A stretch of 46,790 nucleotides of DNA from Oligoflexia bacterium (lineage in GTDB: Bacteria > Bdellovibrionota > UBA1018), in NCBI GenBank assembly GCA_903898645.1, contig CAIUGE010000057.1, forward strand, positions 1 to 46,790. Reading direction: 5' to 3'. Positions 9,948 through 19,512 of the stretch are shown one piece after another. Numbering within the stretch: the first letter of the stretch is position 1; each line of letters opens with the position of its first letter. A program made the translations under genes and the position numbers. A model generated the notes under the pieces. That model saw nothing but the letters and a program-made list of their open reading frames with translations. It had not been told where the DNA came from and did not search any database.

Positions 9948-11203
9948 TTACCACCTCGTATATGTGCCTCAAAATCAGCACGAAATTTTTTAACAAAACT
10001 CATCACAGGACCTGCTGCTGCATCTCCAAGTGCGCAGAGCGTCTTACCCTGGATCTGATCTGCAATATCAGTTAAAAGTCCTAAATCCTGGACACGTCCA
10101 TGTCCATGTTCGATACGCTCAAGGACATCTTCCATCCAACGACAACCTTCTCGGCATGGCGTACATTGCCCACAGGATTCATGAGCGTAGAACTTTGTTA
10201 TACGCGCAATCAACTTGACCATACAATGCGCATCACTGACAACGATCAGAGCTGCTGAGCCCATCATCGTGCCAATTTTTGCCAATGGCTCAATATCATA
10301 GATAACATCAATCTCATCTGCCGTTAAAACTGGAGCAGAAGATCCCCCTGGAATAACAGCCTTCAAAGGCCGATCACCCAGAATACCTCCACATGCATCA
10401 AAGATAATCTGGCGGATAGTCATGGAACCTGCATGAATTTCTATCACTCCAGGCTTTTTAACATCCCCCGAAACACTAATAAGCCGCGTCCCACCAGATT
10501 TTTCAATACGACCTAGGCTCGCAAACCATGCTCCGCCCCGACTGATAATAAAAGGCACTGCAGTCAAAGTTTCGACATTGTTCACAATTGTTGGGCACCC
10601 GAATGCTCCAGATTGCGCAGGAAAAGGAGGCTTGACACGCGGCTCTCCACGCTTGCCTTCAAGCGAATTAAGCAACGCTGTCTCTTCACCACAAATATAG
10701 GCGCCCGCTCCTCGGTGCACCGTTATATCGCATGCAAAATCAAGTCCGCACACCTTTTCGCCCAATAAACCTGCAGCATAGGCTTCTTTCAGGGCTTGTT
10801 CTAAAATGCGTGCCTCAGCTACATACTCTCCGCGCACATAAATGTAGCAGCTCCGTGCCCCTATTGCATAGGCACCAATCAGCATCCCCTCAATGAGGAG
10901 ATGTGGCGTATAGCGCAACAGCTCCCGATCCTTAAATGTACCAGGCTCAGATTCATCTGCATTACACACAAGCACCTTCGGTTTAGGACTTGCTTGCGGA
11001 ATAAATCCCCACTTCATACCGGTTGGGAAGCCTGCGCCGCCACGTCCACGAAGCGCTGAGACCTTTACCTCATCAATTACCTTGGCTTGCCCCATAGCAA
11101 AGGCCTTAGGGAAAGCTTGATACCCTTGCATCTTTTCTTGATAATACGCTAGGGATGCAGCTCCTGCATGAAAATGCTGAATATACAGTGTTTCTTCACT
11201 CAC
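9929..11203 (-). CDS. nuoF: NADH-quinone oxidoreductase subunit F (NADH/FMN binding, N3 cluster)
   Basis: This subunit binds NADH and FMN and begins electron transfer. It has 424 residues. It shows the glycine-rich site GRGGAGFPTGMKW, NADESEPGTFKDRE, the GAGAYICGEETALLNS segment, and the N3 4Fe-4S motif ESCGQCTPCREGC with the distant C in KTLCALGD. The start is GTG, overlapping the nuoE stop as GTGA. It is the only nuoF here; the divergent upstream complex I copy has none. Typical length and intact motifs. Confidence 0.95.
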   Translation of the reverse strand: MSEETLYIQHFHAGAASLAYYQEKMQGYQAFPKAFAMGQAKVIDEVKVSALRGRGGAGFPTGMKWGFIPQASPKPKVLVCNADESEPGTFKDRELLRYTPHLLIEGMLIGAYAIGARSCYIYVRGEYVAEARILEQALKEAYAAGLLGEKVCGLDFACDITVHRGAGAYICGEETALLNSLEGKRGEPRVKPPFPAQSGAFGCPTIVNNVETLTAVPFIISRGGAWFASLGRIEKSGGTRLISVSGDVKKPGVIEIHAGSMTIRQIIFDACGGILGDRPLKAVIPGGSSAPVLTADEIDVIYDIEPLAKIGTMMGSAALIVVSDAHCMVKLIARITKFYAHESCGQCTPCREGCRWMEDVLERIEHGHGRVQDLGLLTDIADQIQGKTLCALGDAAAGPVMSFVKKFRADFEAHIRGGKCPNAS

Positions 11204-11676
11204 AGGCCAAGCTCCACAAAGAGTTTTTCCAGTACTGCTTCATCCAAAGATTCCACATAACGATCTCCCAGCATCAAGGCAGGCGCTGTACCACATGCAC
11301 CTAAACATTCCTCTTCCATGAGCGTCACTTTACCGTCTAACGATGTCTCTCCCCTGCGTATCCCAAGTCGCTTCTCACAAAATGCAATAAGCCGGTCCGC
11401 CCCACGTAAACTGCATGAAACATTTGTACACAAACGCAGGACATGCGTCCCAACAGGCTTGAGATAATACATCGTATAAAAAGATGCAACTTGCCGCACA
11501 ACTGCTGGGTGCAAACCTATCCACTCAGCGATCTCATCGAGCACCTCAGGCGACAACCACCCAGATTGCTTTTGTGCAGCATGCAAAGCAGGTAGCAACA
11601 ATGCCGCCCGCTTTGGGTAGCGCGATGCAAGCGCTTCCAATTCATCACGTACAGACTGATCCAATAACTTACTCAT
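11200..11676 (-). CDS. nuoE: NADH-quinone oxidoreductase subunit E (2Fe-2S, N1a)
   Basis: This is a small thioredoxin-like 2Fe-2S subunit of the NADH arm, with 158 residues. The cluster cysteines are visible in CTNVSC and ECLGACGTAP. The helical N-terminal part (SRYPKRAALLLPALHAAQ, then GWLSPEVLDEIA) matches the family. Its ATG begins immediately after the nuoCD stop, and its stop overlaps the nuoF GTG. Intact and ordinary. Confidence 0.94.
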   Translation of the reverse strand: MSKLLDQSVRDELEALASRYPKRAALLLPALHAAQKQSGWLSPEVLDEIAEWIGLHPAVVRQVASFYTMYYLKPVGTHVLRLCTNVSCSLRGADRLIAFCEKRLGIRRGETSLDGKVTLMEEECLGACGTAPALMLGDRYVESLDEAVLEKLFVELGL

Positions 11677-13446
11677 CTAACGATCCAACTCCCCGGCAAT
11701 CACGTTAATACTTCCTAAAGCTGCGACCATATCGGCAACCTTCTGCCCGCGCACCATGGCCGCCAAGGTCTGAAAATTCCAAAATGATGGCCCTCGTATG
11801 CGCATACGGTGAGCCCGTGGCCCACCACGACTCACAATATAAAACCCCAGCTCTCCATTAGCTGCCTCAACCTGCGAGTAGGCCTCGCCAGGTGGCACCT
11901 GGAAGCCTTCCATAAAGAACTTAAAATGATGGATCATGCCTTCCATCGTATTATGAACGCTGTCCTTATCTGGAATGCGCACACGCTTATCTTCTGTCCA
12001 AATAGGCCCGCTTTTCATTCTATCTGCACACTGAGTAATGATATTCAGCGATTCCCGGATCTCAGCAATACGGACAAGATACCGATCAAAAACATCACCT
12101 GAACCGCATACAGGGACATCAAATTCTACATTTTTATAGAATAGGTAGGGTTGATCACGGCGTAAATCAATGTCAATACCTGCCGCCCGGGCACAGGGGC
12201 CACTCACGCTATAATCCATACATTGCTCGCGTGTGAAAACACCCACGCCCTCTGTCCGCTGACGCCAGATTTTATTATTCGTCAAAAGTGCATGCATTTC
12301 ATCAATAACAACCCGCGTCCGGCGCACCCACTCTTTCACTTCGCGCTCAAAACCTTCCGGCGCATCTGCCATCAGACCGCCCACGCGGGTATAGGATGTT
12401 GTGAGACGTGCGCCACAAAGCTTCTCAATAAGGGTGTAGGCTTCCTCTCTCTGGTGGTACCCATAGAGAAAATAACTAAAAGCGCCCAGATCAACTGCAT
12501 TAATACCAACACAAATAAGATGATCGATAATACGCGCTATTTCGCTAACAATCATGCGAATCCAGACACAACGATCTGGCACGCCGATCCCCATCAGCTT
12601 TTCAACTGTCATCACGTAAGCCACATTATTAATCAATGATGAACAGTAATTCAGTCGATCGGTGTAGACAATGAAGTTGTGGTACGTACGATTCTCGCCA
12701 AGCTTTTCCTTCGCCCGATGAGTATAGCCAAACTCACAGTACGATGTCTCTATGGTCTCGCCACGAAGACGCGCACACATACGAAGCGCACCGTGCGTTG
12801 TAGGATGTGTCGGCCCAATATTTACCAAAAGATCGGCATTATCCCACAGCTCATCTGAATCATGGCCAAGGACTTGCTCCTCCATCTGCAGTAAATCAGG
12901 ATTAATAGGTGCTGCATCTGGGAAAAGCTGGTACCCTTTGAGCGGATAATCTTTACGCAAAGGATGCCCGACCCAGCGATAATCCATCAGAATACGCCGC
13001 ATATCTGGGTGCCCGCAAAAACGCACCCCAAACATATCGTAAACTTCTCGCTCAGCCCAATTTGCACCTGACCAAATATGCGCCAAGGAAGGCACCATCG
13101 CGCCTTCATGGGCAGCTGTTTTAACTCTCAGTCTTGATTTCTCACGTGGCGCAAAAAGCTGGTAGACAACCTCAAAACGCCCCCATTGGCCCGTCTCACC
13201 TTCATCGGTTGCTGTGATATCAGCCAAAAAGGTATAGGTACTTTTCAGCTGCAGCATGAGCGCAACAAGATTGCGCGATTCAATCACAAGAATAGGTACA
13301 TCGGTAGGGTATTCAGGTGCAGCGAGAACTGCTAGAATTTGTGCACCAAAAACTTCTTGAGCACGCGCAATATGCTGAGCTGCAATATCACTCCCAAAAC
13401 CATCCCCCCAATGCGTTGGCACCGCAACACGAACATCCTTATGCAT
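11677..13446 (-). CDS. nuoCD: NADH-quinone oxidoreductase fused subunit C/D (complete complex I)
   Basis: This is a single 589-residue protein with an N-terminal 30-kDa NuoC part (ANWAEREVYDMFGVRF, RILMDYRWVGHPLRKDYPL) fused to the 49-kDa NuoD part, as in E. coli. The quinone-pocket residues are present: the His in THPTTHGALRM, the Tyr in YTDRLNYCSS, and the Asp in NAVDLGAFSYF. I use the ATG at 13446, which overlaps the end of nuoB; an upstream in-frame start lies well inside nuoB. The other complex I copy in this window has separate nuoC and nuoD, so the two operons are not simple recent duplicates. Confidence 0.94.
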   Translation of the reverse strand: MHKDVRVAVPTHWGDGFGSDIAAQHIARAQEVFGAQILAVLAAPEYPTDVPILVIESRNLVALMLQLKSTYTFLADITATDEGETGQWGRFEVVYQLFAPREKSRLRVKTAAHEGAMVPSLAHIWSGANWAEREVYDMFGVRFCGHPDMRRILMDYRWVGHPLRKDYPLKGYQLFPDAAPINPDLLQMEEQVLGHDSDELWDNADLLVNIGPTHPTTHGALRMCARLRGETIETSYCEFGYTHRAKEKLGENRTYHNFIVYTDRLNYCSSLINNVAYVMTVEKLMGIGVPDRCVWIRMIVSEIARIIDHLICVGINAVDLGAFSYFLYGYHQREEAYTLIEKLCGARLTTSYTRVGGLMADAPEGFEREVKEWVRRTRVVIDEMHALLTNNKIWRQRTEGVGVFTREQCMDYSVSGPCARAAGIDIDLRRDQPYLFYKNVEFDVPVCGSGDVFDRYLVRIAEIRESLNIITQCADRMKSGPIWTEDKRVRIPDKDSVHNTMEGMIHHFKFFMEGFQVPPGEAYSQVEAANGELGFYIVSRGGPRAHRMRIRGPSFWNFQTLAAMVRGQKVADMVAALGSINVIAGELDR

Positions 13447-13930
13447 GGCACACTCGCTGTTTTTGGGCATGCGTCGTACCGCGTTCAATCATATCTTGTA
13501 GCTCAAGCAATCCATGCAAAACACCTTCCGGCGCAGGAGGACACCCTGGCACATAGATATCAACAGGGATCAACGTATCTATCCCTTGAAGCACGCTATA
13601 AACATTAAAAATACCGCCTGATGAGGCACATGCACCAAAACTCATAACATACTTAGGATCGCTCATTTGATCATAAACAGTTCTTAAGATAGGCGCCATC
13701 TTAAGATTAATAATGCCGGCTACAATCAAAAGATCGCTTTGCCGAGGTGAAAATCGCACAACTTCTGCACCAAACCGTGCCATATCATAGTCAGCGGCGA
13801 GTGTTGACATCAACTCAATGCCACAGCAACTCGTCCCAAATGGAAGTGGCCACATTGAATTCTTCTTACCCCAATTAATAAAGTCATTGAGTCGGGTCGT
13901 TAAAAACCCAGCATTCCCATCCTTACTCAT
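13439..13930 (-). CDS. nuoB: NADH-quinone oxidoreductase subunit B (N2 cluster, complete complex I)
   Basis: This subunit holds the terminal 4Fe-4S cluster N2 next to the quinone pocket. The ATG at 13930 has GGGAG upstream and gives 163 residues. N2 ligands are the tandem cysteines in FGTSCCGIELM, the one in GACASSGG, and the one in VPGCPPAPEG. The conserved YDMARFGAEVVRFSPRQSD stretch is present. It overlaps nuoCD. Intact. Confidence 0.95.
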   Translation of the reverse strand: MSKDGNAGFLTTRLNDFINWGKKNSMWPLPFGTSCCGIELMSTLAADYDMARFGAEVVRFSPRQSDLLIVAGIINLKMAPILRTVYDQMSDPKYVMSFGACASSGGIFNVYSVLQGIDTLIPVDIYVPGCPPAPEGVLHGLLELQDMIERGTTHAQKQRVCHA

Positions 13931-13931
13931 A

Positions 13932-14312
13932 TTACTCCCACTCGAGTGCGCCCTTACCAAGCACATAGATATAGCCCACAACAACGATGAGCGTAAAACT
14001 ACCCATTTCCCAAAAAATGGCGTTACCTGATGCGAGAAATTTTCGAAATGTCACCGCAAAAGGATAGAAAAAAACTGACTCAATATCAAAAAGTAAAAAA
14101 AGAAGCGCCACGACGTAGTACCGTACAGGCAATCGGTGGTGGGGCGCCTGGTACTGTGGCACGCCACATTCAAATGGCATATCCTTCCGGCGATTCGGAG
14201 TCCCTCCAGCAAGCGAAGTGAGCGCAAGAATCACACTTCCAACCAAAATCCCCACTGCAAGCAGTAAAAGCACTGGAACATAACTCATATCCCATGTATA
14301 CCGAATGCCCAT
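13932..14312 (-). CDS. nuoA: NADH-quinone oxidoreductase subunit A (complete complex I)
   Basis: This is a three-helix membrane subunit with 126 residues. It keeps the loop motif PFECGVPQ and the second-helix stretch RYYVVALLFLLFDIESVFF, whose acidic residues belong to the entry of the proton path. The next start candidate is an ATG at 14288. Neither start has a strong ribosome site, consistent with coupling to the preceding nuoN copy that ends nine bases upstream. It marks the beginning of the complete complex I gene set. Confidence 0.92.
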   Translation of the reverse strand: MGIRYTWDMSYVPVLLLLAVGILVGSVILALTSLAGGTPNRRKDMPFECGVPQYQAPHHRLPVRYYVVALLFLLFDIESVFFYPFAVTFRKFLASGNAIFWEMGSFTLIVVVGYIYVLGKGALEWE

Positions 14313-14320
14313 CCGCGCGG

Positions 14321-15763
14321 CTACATCAAAATCTCCGCTCCACCTAAAAAACCCAAAGAACGTGACGCGAAGAGCAAAAGCGTATCTGAAAAAAGCGTAA
14401 GTAAAATAAGTGGGACCAGAAGACAGAGAAGGACGCCAATCCGACTCCGACTGGGCGCAAGAGCAACACCTCCATCACCAATCATCTGGTAGGAGAGCTT
14501 AGCGACCGCTGCATGCCCAAGGAGCATCGTCAGAATAGCAAAGCCTGCAATAGCGAACCTCTTATGATGCACTGCAGCTCCTATCAAGGTAAATTTCCCC
14601 AAAAATCCCGGCAATCCTGGAGCACCTACCAGACAGAGAAAGAAAACAACAAAGCAGACTCCCTCAAAAGGAGCGGAGCGGAGCATACCGCGAACATCTC
14701 CAGCAAAAAATGCGAGTATATAAAAAATTCCACAGAGTGCAAAAAGCTCAATCACCAAGTTATAAAGGAGAGCGGCAACTGCAATCTTATCGAGCACTAA
14801 GAGCCCAATGAGCAAAAATCCAGTTTCAGCCACAATCAGATACCCAACCATGCGTTTGAGAGACTCCTGCATGGTCGCCATGATCCCTCCGCACAACAGT
14901 GTCAAGCTGATCACGATGGCAATCAGACGTGTAAAATTCCAGTCACCCACAACATGCCAGACCTGATCACCTTGATGGGTGAAAATACCAAGGATAAAAC
15001 GCAAGGTCATTGCCATACCTGCCGTCCGTGATCCTATAGCAAAGAATCCTGCAGTAGGAATAGCAGCACCCTCGAGTATGTCAGGTACAATAAGCGAAAA
15101 AGGGAAAGCTCCAAGGGGAGCAGAGAAACCCAAGAAAAAAAGAGTAAAAACAACCACCTGAACATGCATAGGCAATGGATGCGCAAGCAGCGCCGCTTGC
15201 ATCGATGTGATATCACCACAGCCGGTTGCAGCAAACAAAAGGCCAGAGCCATAAAGAAAAAAGCCAGTCGCCAAAGTATGAGCGAGCAGAAGTTTCATAC
15301 TTCCCTCAGTTGCAACAATGCTCTGGCGTCTCGTTGCCAGCATAAAGAACGATGTGAGACTAAGAAAAAGAAGACTCAGAAAACCGAGGAACATCTCAGC
15401 CACTTCGGAAGCAAGAATCATGGCCATAACGCTGGCCAAGGTCAACGCACAGTACTCAGACAAGCGTGCCCGCGGAATATCATCAGGCAAAGTGATCAGA
15501 TGGAAGGCTGCGAGCAATAAGAAAAAACACTTAAAAAAGAGACTAAATCCATCGACAACAATGGCACCATGAAAAATTGGCACAAGCGGCGCACCAACTT
15601 GATATATGATACAGGTTTCAATAAAAGCTATCGCAAGGCCAGCAAGGGCAATAAAAACACTGAGATGAAGCGATTCACCAAAACGGGTCATCTCACCTAA
15701 CAGCACCAGCGCAAATGTTCCCGCTAAGACAATCTCTGGCAAAATGAGTATAACGTCTTTCAC
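14321..15763 (-). CDS. nuoN: Divergent NuoN-like subunit (complex I paralogue lacking pump residues)
   Basis: This is a 480-residue, about 14-helix antiporter-like protein starting at GTG. It is clearly homologous to NuoN: GAFPFSLIVPDILEGAAIP corresponds to the GAPPFQMWVPDVYEGA motif. By eye, the essential TM5 glutamate is replaced (FLGFLSLLFLSL against FIGIELMSLSIY), the lysine before GAPPF is a proline, and the next lysine is an arginine (GSRTAGMA). The lysine in GFLGKF is kept. The frame is intact, so it is under constraint. I infer a structural membrane subunit that may not pump protons by the usual route. Confidence 0.85.
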   Translation of the reverse strand: MKDVILILPEIVLAGTFALVLLGEMTRFGESLHLSVFIALAGLAIAFIETCIIYQVGAPLVPIFHGAIVVDGFSLFFKCFFLLLAAFHLITLPDDIPRARLSEYCALTLASVMAMILASEVAEMFLGFLSLLFLSLTSFFMLATRRQSIVATEGSMKLLLAHTLATGFFLYGSGLLFAATGCGDITSMQAALLAHPLPMHVQVVVFTLFFLGFSAPLGAFPFSLIVPDILEGAAIPTAGFFAIGSRTAGMAMTLRFILGIFTHQGDQVWHVVGDWNFTRLIAIVISLTLLCGGIMATMQESLKRMVGYLIVAETGFLLIGLLVLDKIAVAALLYNLVIELFALCGIFYILAFFAGDVRGMLRSAPFEGVCFVVFFLCLVGAPGLPGFLGKFTLIGAAVHHKRFAIAGFAILTMLLGHAAVAKLSYQMIGDGGVALAPSRSRIGVLLCLLVPLILLTLFSDTLLLFASRSLGFLGGAEILM

Positions 15764-15769
15764 AGCAAC

Positions 15770-17269
15770 TCACTCACCATCCCGATGCAACAAGGATAGC
15801 ATCGTCAGAGCCGTTGGCCGTATCATTTCAATAAATGGTTTTGGATAAATCCCACATACACACATAAGAATAACCAGAGGGACAATCGCGAGTTGCTCAC
15901 GTAGCGAGACATCAGGACCTCCCGACACCTGTGCTTTACCCAGAAAAATACTGCGGTACATACGGAAAAGAGCAGCTGAAACGAGTAAAAATGATAGGCT
16001 TAATGGAAAAATACTCCAGGGCCTTGCCGAAAAACCCCCTATCATAATCAGAGCATGCCCCACAAAACCCCCAAAACCAGGAAACCCCAGCAAAGACGCC
16101 ACCACGACTCCTGCAACAACTGCAATCGTTGGTGCCTGCATACCGAGCTTATGTGATGTGCCTGGCGTACCTATAAAAACGCTGCTGCCAACGCGATCCG
16201 TCATAAGGCTAAGAAAGATCCCAAATCCCGCAAGCCCGATGCCAAGCATCAAAACTTGGTACAAAGATCCAACAAGCCCTTCAGGACTCAGTGACCCCGC
16301 GCCCATAAGAATCAACCCCAGCTCACTGATGCACACATGTGCCAGCAAGGTCCGAAGGCTTTTTTGTGCCACAGCTGATAAAGCTCCCATAAATAAATTC
16401 GTTAACCCAATAAGCACCAAGGCAGGTGCATGGGCACGAAGCACATCAGGGAAAAGGCAGTAGCTCATACGCACAAAGAGAGAGAGGGCAACAGGAACAA
16501 CGCCAGCTGCAAGCGCGACAAGTACCGAAGGAGGAGCCTCTTCTGCTGCCTCAATAAACCACCCGTGAAAAGGCCACACAGGTGCGCGAAGCGCTAAACC
16601 GCCGCACATAAGTAAACACGCAAGTGTTGTCACCTTCACGCTCGTCCCAAAAACTGGCACAACTGCCTGACGAATAGCCCCCTGCGCAATTTCATGAATA
16701 GAAAAAGTATGAGGTTCAAGTGAATAGTAGATCAAAACAAGAGCTGCAAAAATGAGACTGTTCCCAACGACTGATGCCATCATGGTACGAAATGCAGCCT
16801 TTTCTCGCCCCTCGCCACCCCATATCCCAATCAGAAAATAAAAAGGCAATGCACTGAGACCCCAAAAAGAAAACTGCAAGAAAAGATCTTGAGCACAAAG
16901 GGCACCAAATAACGATGCTTGAAGAAGCAAAAAAAGGCTATACATGCCCTTCACCCCTTCTGCTCGCGTCCACTCGCATGCAATCAGCACTGGGAACAAA
17001 AGGGCAAGCAACAACACCACTAAGATATTGAATCCATCGACTGCCATGTCATAGCGTATGGCATAAGACCCGATCCAGGCAAAGACCTCTCCTGCCTGAG
17101 GATCCGCACTATCCGTACCAAGACTCATGACGAGGAAAAGTGCTGCGACACTTGCTGCCAAGGAAGAGCCGAGCGCAAGCCATTTGCTTTTTTTCTCAGG
17201 CAAGAAAACCTGTAGAAGAGTGCCGATAATGGGCAGAAAAACCATCCAACTAATCATGTGGTATTTCAT
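15770..17269 (-). CDS. nuoM: Divergent NuoM-like subunit (complex I paralogue lacking pump residues)
   Basis: This is a 499-residue polytopic protein homologous to NuoM. The normally essential FWE glutamate is glycine (FSFWGLSALPFYFLIG, G137). The lysine of the KMP motif is arginine (R228 in LALRAPVWPFHGW). The lysine of the following helix is missing, and the GFVGEF glutamate is histidine (GFVGHALIMIGG). The MKKLVAYSSVSHMG helix has become LRTLLAHVCISELG. The frame is intact and tightly packed between the L- and N-like genes. I infer that the fold is kept while the proton channel chemistry is not. Confidence 0.85.
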   Translation of the reverse strand: MKYHMISWMVFLPIIGTLLQVFLPEKKSKWLALGSSLAASVAALFLVMSLGTDSADPQAGEVFAWIGSYAIRYDMAVDGFNILVVLLLALLFPVLIACEWTRAEGVKGMYSLFLLLQASLFGALCAQDLFLQFSFWGLSALPFYFLIGIWGGEGREKAAFRTMMASVVGNSLIFAALVLIYYSLEPHTFSIHEIAQGAIRQAVVPVFGTSVKVTTLACLLMCGGLALRAPVWPFHGWFIEAAEEAPPSVLVALAAGVVPVALSLFVRMSYCLFPDVLRAHAPALVLIGLTNLFMGALSAVAQKSLRTLLAHVCISELGLILMGAGSLSPEGLVGSLYQVLMLGIGLAGFGIFLSLMTDRVGSSVFIGTPGTSHKLGMQAPTIAVVAGVVVASLLGFPGFGGFVGHALIMIGGFSARPWSIFPLSLSFLLVSAALFRMYRSIFLGKAQVSGGPDVSLREQLAIVPLVILMCVCGIYPKPFIEMIRPTALTMLSLLHRDGE

Positions 17270-17270
17270 T

Positions 17271-19217
17271 CTATATATTCCCTAAAAAATGAACCAAGAC
17301 GCACGCTCCAAACCCAATAATAACAACGAGATACCACTGAATATTCCCGGTATGAAGAGCTTGAAAAAGCCCTCCAATTGTTCCAGACACAGACTGTACT
17401 AAGCGCAAAGCTCCGTGCCCAATGCTTCGTTCTGCACTGTGCATAGCGCCTGCAATGCCCGCAACTAAACACCACAAACCTTGAGGCAAAGCTTGCCGCC
17501 AAACACTTACCTCCAGAACATGACTAATCCCAAACCCAAGCATCCGGCATGTTGACCAGATCATGCTGCGCACTGCACTCATACCATAGCCCTCGGCAAC
17601 AAAGGCGCGCAATTGCGGCATATGCGACACTGCTTTTGCAAATACATCTTCCTTCCGACCCACGGTCCAGTAAGCAGTCAAGAAAGCGACAAAAATTGCA
17701 CCCCAATAGGCGGTAGAAATAGACAAAAAGTTCTCAAGTCCAAAATCCTGTGACTCAGGAGCTAAAAGCGGCGTCCACAGACGATCAACGTCACCTAAAA
17801 GCGCACCCCCCGTCAGCGAACCCGTCCAGACGCAAGCAACGTTCAGCATGACCCAAAGAAAGGACGCAAGAAGTGTATTCATACCGAGCTGCGATGCGGT
17901 TTGCGAATGCTTTGCTGATTTCACCAACAGCCATGTGATCCGCCAGCCTAAAAGAGCGTAGCAAAAAAGGGCCCCCAGCAGCACAGCCGCTAGTCCTGGA
18001 ATAGCCATAGACTGATCCAAAACACGAAGTCCTGCAGTTGATGAATAAAAACCAAGGGCACCCGTCGCTGAAGCGCCGCCTAAAAAAGTAACAACTTTCA
18101 TACCAAGCAGACGTAAAGAACGCGTTGCCTGTGGTACCTGGAAAACTGCCTGCGCACTCGAAAACACAAGAAGCCCAGAGCTTGCGCCCATCAGCATAGC
18201 AAAGGCAGTCAACCCCCCTGCGAGTGGTACATAGGCACAGACCAAAGCTAAGGCTGCACGAAACCACACACCAATAAGAGCTCCCCATTCCGTAGGCTGG
18301 AAAAATGCGGAGAACAATGCCAAAAAGCATGAGCCGATCATACCGTAACCAAAAAGATCAAAGAGCACCCCTAGCTCCCGAAATCGATCCTCAAAACGGA
18401 ATAAAAGAGCAAGGGCAGAAAAAGCCGGTATCAGCTGGCAGATAAGCGCTTTGGTGGGTGAAAAAAGCTGTGATCGCCCTATACTCCAACTCAGCAGAGG
18501 AAAGGGTGCGAGCTGAAAAAAAATCCCCACTAATAAAAAGCCAAGACCGATAGGCGAGGAGGCGCCACCAAGATCAGCAATCCCCAAAGAGCGGAGTGAG
18601 GCCGCTTGAAAAAAAAGACTTGGCCCATGAGAAGCTAAAAAACTCATACCTAAGCAGGAAAGAAGAAGCCCAAATCCACGCTCACTGAAAAAAGTAGCTG
18701 CCCGATCTGCCTCTTGATCATCAACCCAGCTTGCACCCAGAGCAAGCACTGCAGCGCCGCCAGAAAGCATACAGCCACAAAGAACAAGCCACGGAGTGAG
18801 AGCACACCACGCTAAAACAACCCCACTCACACCAGCTAAAAGAGACGCATAGAGTCGAGATGCAAAGACCTCAGACTGGAATCTGCGATCATGCAGAAAC
18901 AAAACACTCGTTGCAAGTAGTGCAGTCAAAAGTCCAAAGGTCATGCCGAGTGTATCGTGCAAAATACCAAGCGCTAAAGAGCCAGGCTCAAACCTTTGCC
19001 CAACAAATCCCGTCACATAGATGCTTGAGATAAAATGGCCATCTCCAAAAAAACCATTATCAATACCAAAAGCAGTAAGCAAAAGGAGCATGCCAATCCA
19101 AGCAAGCCAACTGCCTCGTCTCCCCAAAAACCGAGAACCTAAAATAATCCCCACTGCAAAACAAACATTCAGCAAAGCCGCGAACGCTATCAATGTTGGT
19201 GTTTGTCTTATCTCCAT
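17271..19217 (-). CDS. nuoL: Divergent NuoL-like subunit (complex I paralogue lacking pump residues)
   Basis: This is a 648-residue membrane protein with about 16 hydrophobic segments and a C-terminal part like the NuoL lateral helix plus final membrane anchor. Homology is recognised from position in the operon, length and weak motif alignment (LAPFPLLSWSIGRSQLFSPT against SAQIPLYIWLPDAMAGPTP). The GWEGVG glutamate, the GKSAQ lysine and the ALIHAAT histidine are all absent (ALICQLIP at the last). AAGG sits well before the ATG. It is the most diverged of the set, and without its neighbours I would only call it a NuoL-family membrane protein. Confidence 0.78.
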   Translation of the reverse strand: MEIRQTPTLIAFAALLNVCFAVGIILGSRFLGRRGSWLAWIGMLLLLTAFGIDNGFFGDGHFISSIYVTGFVGQRFEPGSLALGILHDTLGMTFGLLTALLATSVLFLHDRRFQSEVFASRLYASLLAGVSGVVLAWCALTPWLVLCGCMLSGGAAVLALGASWVDDQEADRAATFFSERGFGLLLSCLGMSFLASHGPSLFFQAASLRSLGIADLGGASSPIGLGFLLVGIFFQLAPFPLLSWSIGRSQLFSPTKALICQLIPAFSALALLFRFEDRFRELGVLFDLFGYGMIGSCFLALFSAFFQPTEWGALIGVWFRAALALVCAYVPLAGGLTAFAMLMGASSGLLVFSSAQAVFQVPQATRSLRLLGMKVVTFLGGASATGALGFYSSTAGLRVLDQSMAIPGLAAVLLGALFCYALLGWRITWLLVKSAKHSQTASQLGMNTLLASFLWVMLNVACVWTGSLTGGALLGDVDRLWTPLLAPESQDFGLENFLSISTAYWGAIFVAFLTAYWTVGRKEDVFAKAVSHMPQLRAFVAEGYGMSAVRSMIWSTCRMLGFGISHVLEVSVWRQALPQGLWCLVAGIAGAMHSAERSIGHGALRLVQSVSGTIGGLFQALHTGNIQWYLVVIIGFGACVLVHFLGNI

Positions 19218-19221
19218 GAAA

Positions 19222-19512
19222 TTACCTTTTTAAGGATCGCAACTGATCCATAGCAATAGATTTTTTGACTGAATACAGCCGAATACAAAGCGCAAACCCT
19301 GCCACAATAAGCCCAACTTGCCCTAAAAGAGCAAAAAGCCCAAGCACATTGGTACGTACAGAAAGACCCAACGCTGAGCCAGCAACGACAAAAAGGAGCG
19401 TTGCGCCCAGCATCAGCATCTGCATCCCAAGGAGCACTCCAAGTAAGCTACGCCGTAGCGTGATACAGATACATCCAAGTCCACCTAAAAGTGCTGCAAC
19501 AATCATCATCAT
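19222..19512 (-). CDS. nuoK: Divergent NuoK-like subunit (complex I paralogue)
   Basis: This is a 96-residue, three-helix protein. It aligns with NuoK through TLRRSLLGVLLGMQMLMLGA, where the first buried glutamate is glutamine (Q31). The second helix segment LGQVGLIVAGFALCIRLY has no acidic residue where E67 of the canonical copy lies. Its start overlaps the nuoJ-like stop within an ATGATG run. Intact frame and normal length. Confidence 0.83.
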   Translation of the reverse strand: MMMIVAALLGGLGCICITLRRSLLGVLLGMQMLMLGATLLFVVAGSALGLSVRTNVLGLFALLGQVGLIVAGFALCIRLYSVKKSIAMDQLRSLKR

